The notes below the pieces were generated by a model. It did not search any database. It worked only from the letters and a program-made list of their open reading frames with translations, and was not told the origin of the DNA. Of a stretch of DNA of 41,188 nucleotides, positions 40,425 to 41,188 are shown one piece after another (the first letter of the stretch is position 1; every line of letters starts with the position of its first letter). Made by a program: the position numbers and the translations under genes. Source of the DNA: a virus; the IMG/VR virus record IMGVR_UViG_3300025828_000002, positions 1 through 41,188 of that record. The stretch is one strand, 5' to 3'.

Positions 40425-40703
40425 TTAATTATAGAACAGGAAGTCTTGGTCCTGTTGCTGAAATGTAGTACCATACTCGTTAATATGCGTGTCGAATTGT
40501 GCGTTAGGATGGTCTGCTTTAATCTCATTAAGCTCACCTTCTTCACCTTCAACGCTCCAACCACATTCGTTTAGTCGAATGTTGTGCATATTCTCTCCAC
40601 CACCACCGGTGTAGTCTGATATCTTTTGTATTGCTTCTTCTTCGCTGTCTGCTGAGACATATGCCTCGCTTTCTTGCGTATACTTTAAGTAATATAGTTT
40701 CAT
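40425..40703 (-). CDS. Hypothetical protein, 92 aa
   Basis: MKLYYLKYTQESEAYVSADSEEEA is a strand followed by a helix whose Ala/Glu-rich motif recalls a common phage/bacterial small domain. Later part acidic. GGAGGG upstream. Not recognised otherwise. Confidence 0.8.
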   Translation of the reverse strand: MKLYYLKYTQESEAYVSADSEEEAIQKISDYTGGGGENMHNIRLNECGWSVEGEEGELNEIKADHPNAQFDTHINEYGTTFQQQDQDFLFYN

Positions 40704-40888
40704 TACTTTCCCTCCAATTCTCTAACTAATCTGTGCAATGTATTTGTGTAATCTGAAGTCCTAAAACGAACAAACTCATCAATCGTTTTGTCTTTGAACT
40801 CTTTAGCTTTTTCACTGTCGCTACTCCATTCATTACAAATGTTAATTGCTTTTAACAATTCTCTTAGCTCTGCTTTTATGTCTTCCAT
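40703..40888 (-). CDS. Small helical protein, 61 aa
   Basis: I chose the ATG at 40888 (MEDIKAEL) with GGAGGAAT directly upstream; the ATG at 40918 lies in the previous gene. Helical (ELRELLKAINICNEW). The ATG overlaps the preceding gene stop. Confidence 0.7.
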   Translation of the reverse strand: MEDIKAELRELLKAINICNEWSSDSEKAKEFKDKTIDEFVRFRTSDYTNTLHRLVRELEGK

Positions 40889-41067
40889 TATTCCTCCTCC
40901 TGTACTTCTGCTCCACATTCGTTACAAGTAAACTCACTTTGATAATCTGCTTTGCTAGAGTAAGTTATCTTGTTGCAACTTGAACAAAATGTTTTTTGTC
41001 TTTCTTCTTTATCTATTGGTGACACATACTTCTCCCACCAATACATATCTCTTTCTATTTCCGGCAT
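40888..41067 (-). CDS. Zinc-ribbon protein, 59 aa
   Basis: I chose the ATG at 41067 (MPEIERDM) with AAGGA upstream; the longer in-frame ORF from 41112 would translate the palindrome hairpin. Residues hold CSSCNK...CNECG, a four-Cys zinc ribbon. The DNA for its SPIDKEE stretch matches 14 bases of the 30-bp leader repeat (CTTTATCTATTGGT on plus). Confidence 0.7.
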   Translation of the reverse strand: MPEIERDMYWWEKYVSPIDKEERQKTFCSSCNKITYSSKADYQSEFTCNECGAEVQEEE

Positions 41068-41091
41068 TGTGTCCTTCTTTCTTTGTGTCTC

Positions 41092-41111
41092 TGCTGTCTG
41101 TTTAAACAGCA
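41092..41111 (-). promoter_or_regulatory. Hairpin with TGTTTAAACA upstream of the zinc-ribbon gene
   Basis: TGCTGT/ACAGCA (41092-41097, 41106-41111) bracket the palindrome at 41099-41108. It lies about 30 nt before the ATG at 41067, in a leader position. Confidence 0.65.
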
Positions 41112-41142
41112 AGCAATCTACATAAGACTTTTTATACAGGGC

Positions 41143-41188
41143 AATGTATCTTTTGCCTCACATAAATTGCTTGCTATCTACACCCAGT
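41143..41188. repeat. Terminal direct repeat, right copy
   Basis: Exact copy of bases 1-46. It falls between the leftward genes ending at 127 and starting at 41067, so the cut does not break a gene. Confidence 0.95.

Noticed and set aside
1-41188. CRISPR array, insertion sequence, integrase or attachment site
   Set aside because: The only regularly repeated element is the short dispersed palindrome. No spacer-like repeats, transposase or recombinase motifs were seen.

Overview
The window is an essentially complete, AT-rich, tailed double-stranded DNA phage genome. Bases 1-46 are repeated exactly at 41143-41188, so it reads as a circular map of 41142 bp (a circularised or terminally redundant assembly). 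The capsid-to-tail genes (TerL, portal, scaffold, HK97-fold-like capsid protein, an adaptor and a beta-propeller tail protein, no tape measure and no sheath) suggest a short-tailed, podovirus-like virion. I see no integrase, no recognisable lysogeny module, no tRNA gene, no CRISPR array, and no DNA polymerase, primase, helicase or RNA polymerase. The host cannot be read directly. A Thr/Pro-rich surface protein and a metallophosphoesterase of a type I remember from actinobacteriophages make a low-GC marine actinobacterium a reasonable but unproven guess.

There are two divergent gene blocks. A leftward block (2310 down to 1, continuing across the junction from 41067 down to 36305) holds about twenty small genes. 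They include a SprT-like zinc peptidase, a Rad52-type annealing protein, a PD-(D/E)XK-like nuclease, a small HTH protein and a secreted lysozyme-like enzyme. A rightward block (about 3735 to 36289) holds zinc-finger microproteins, terminase, portal, 14.5 kb of very large virion proteins (one of 2095 residues), scaffold and capsid, tail and adhesin genes, two tandem paralogues of unknown function, membrane and lysis genes, and a metallophosphoesterase. The two blocks converge at 36290-36304.

The blocks diverge from a roughly 1.6 kb region (2311-4111) with almost no coding. It is full of perfect stem-loops, including a GC-richer segment at about 2410-2830 that looks like a structured RNA. A second hairpin array ends in a UUCG-loop terminator just before the late genes.

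The most striking signal is a 10-bp palindrome, TGTTTAAACA, present 16 times (plus one copy of the 8-bp core). Assuming about 36% GC, roughly 0.15 copies would be expected by chance. It sits at gene ends, at start codons, beside ribosome-binding sites, inside hairpin loops and next to a promoter, which suggests a genome-wide regulatory, architectural or packaging element for which no protein partner is known. In the leftward block some genes are separated by a cassette: a stem-loop with this palindrome in the loop, then (twice) a 30-bp leader repeat carrying the ribosome-binding site.
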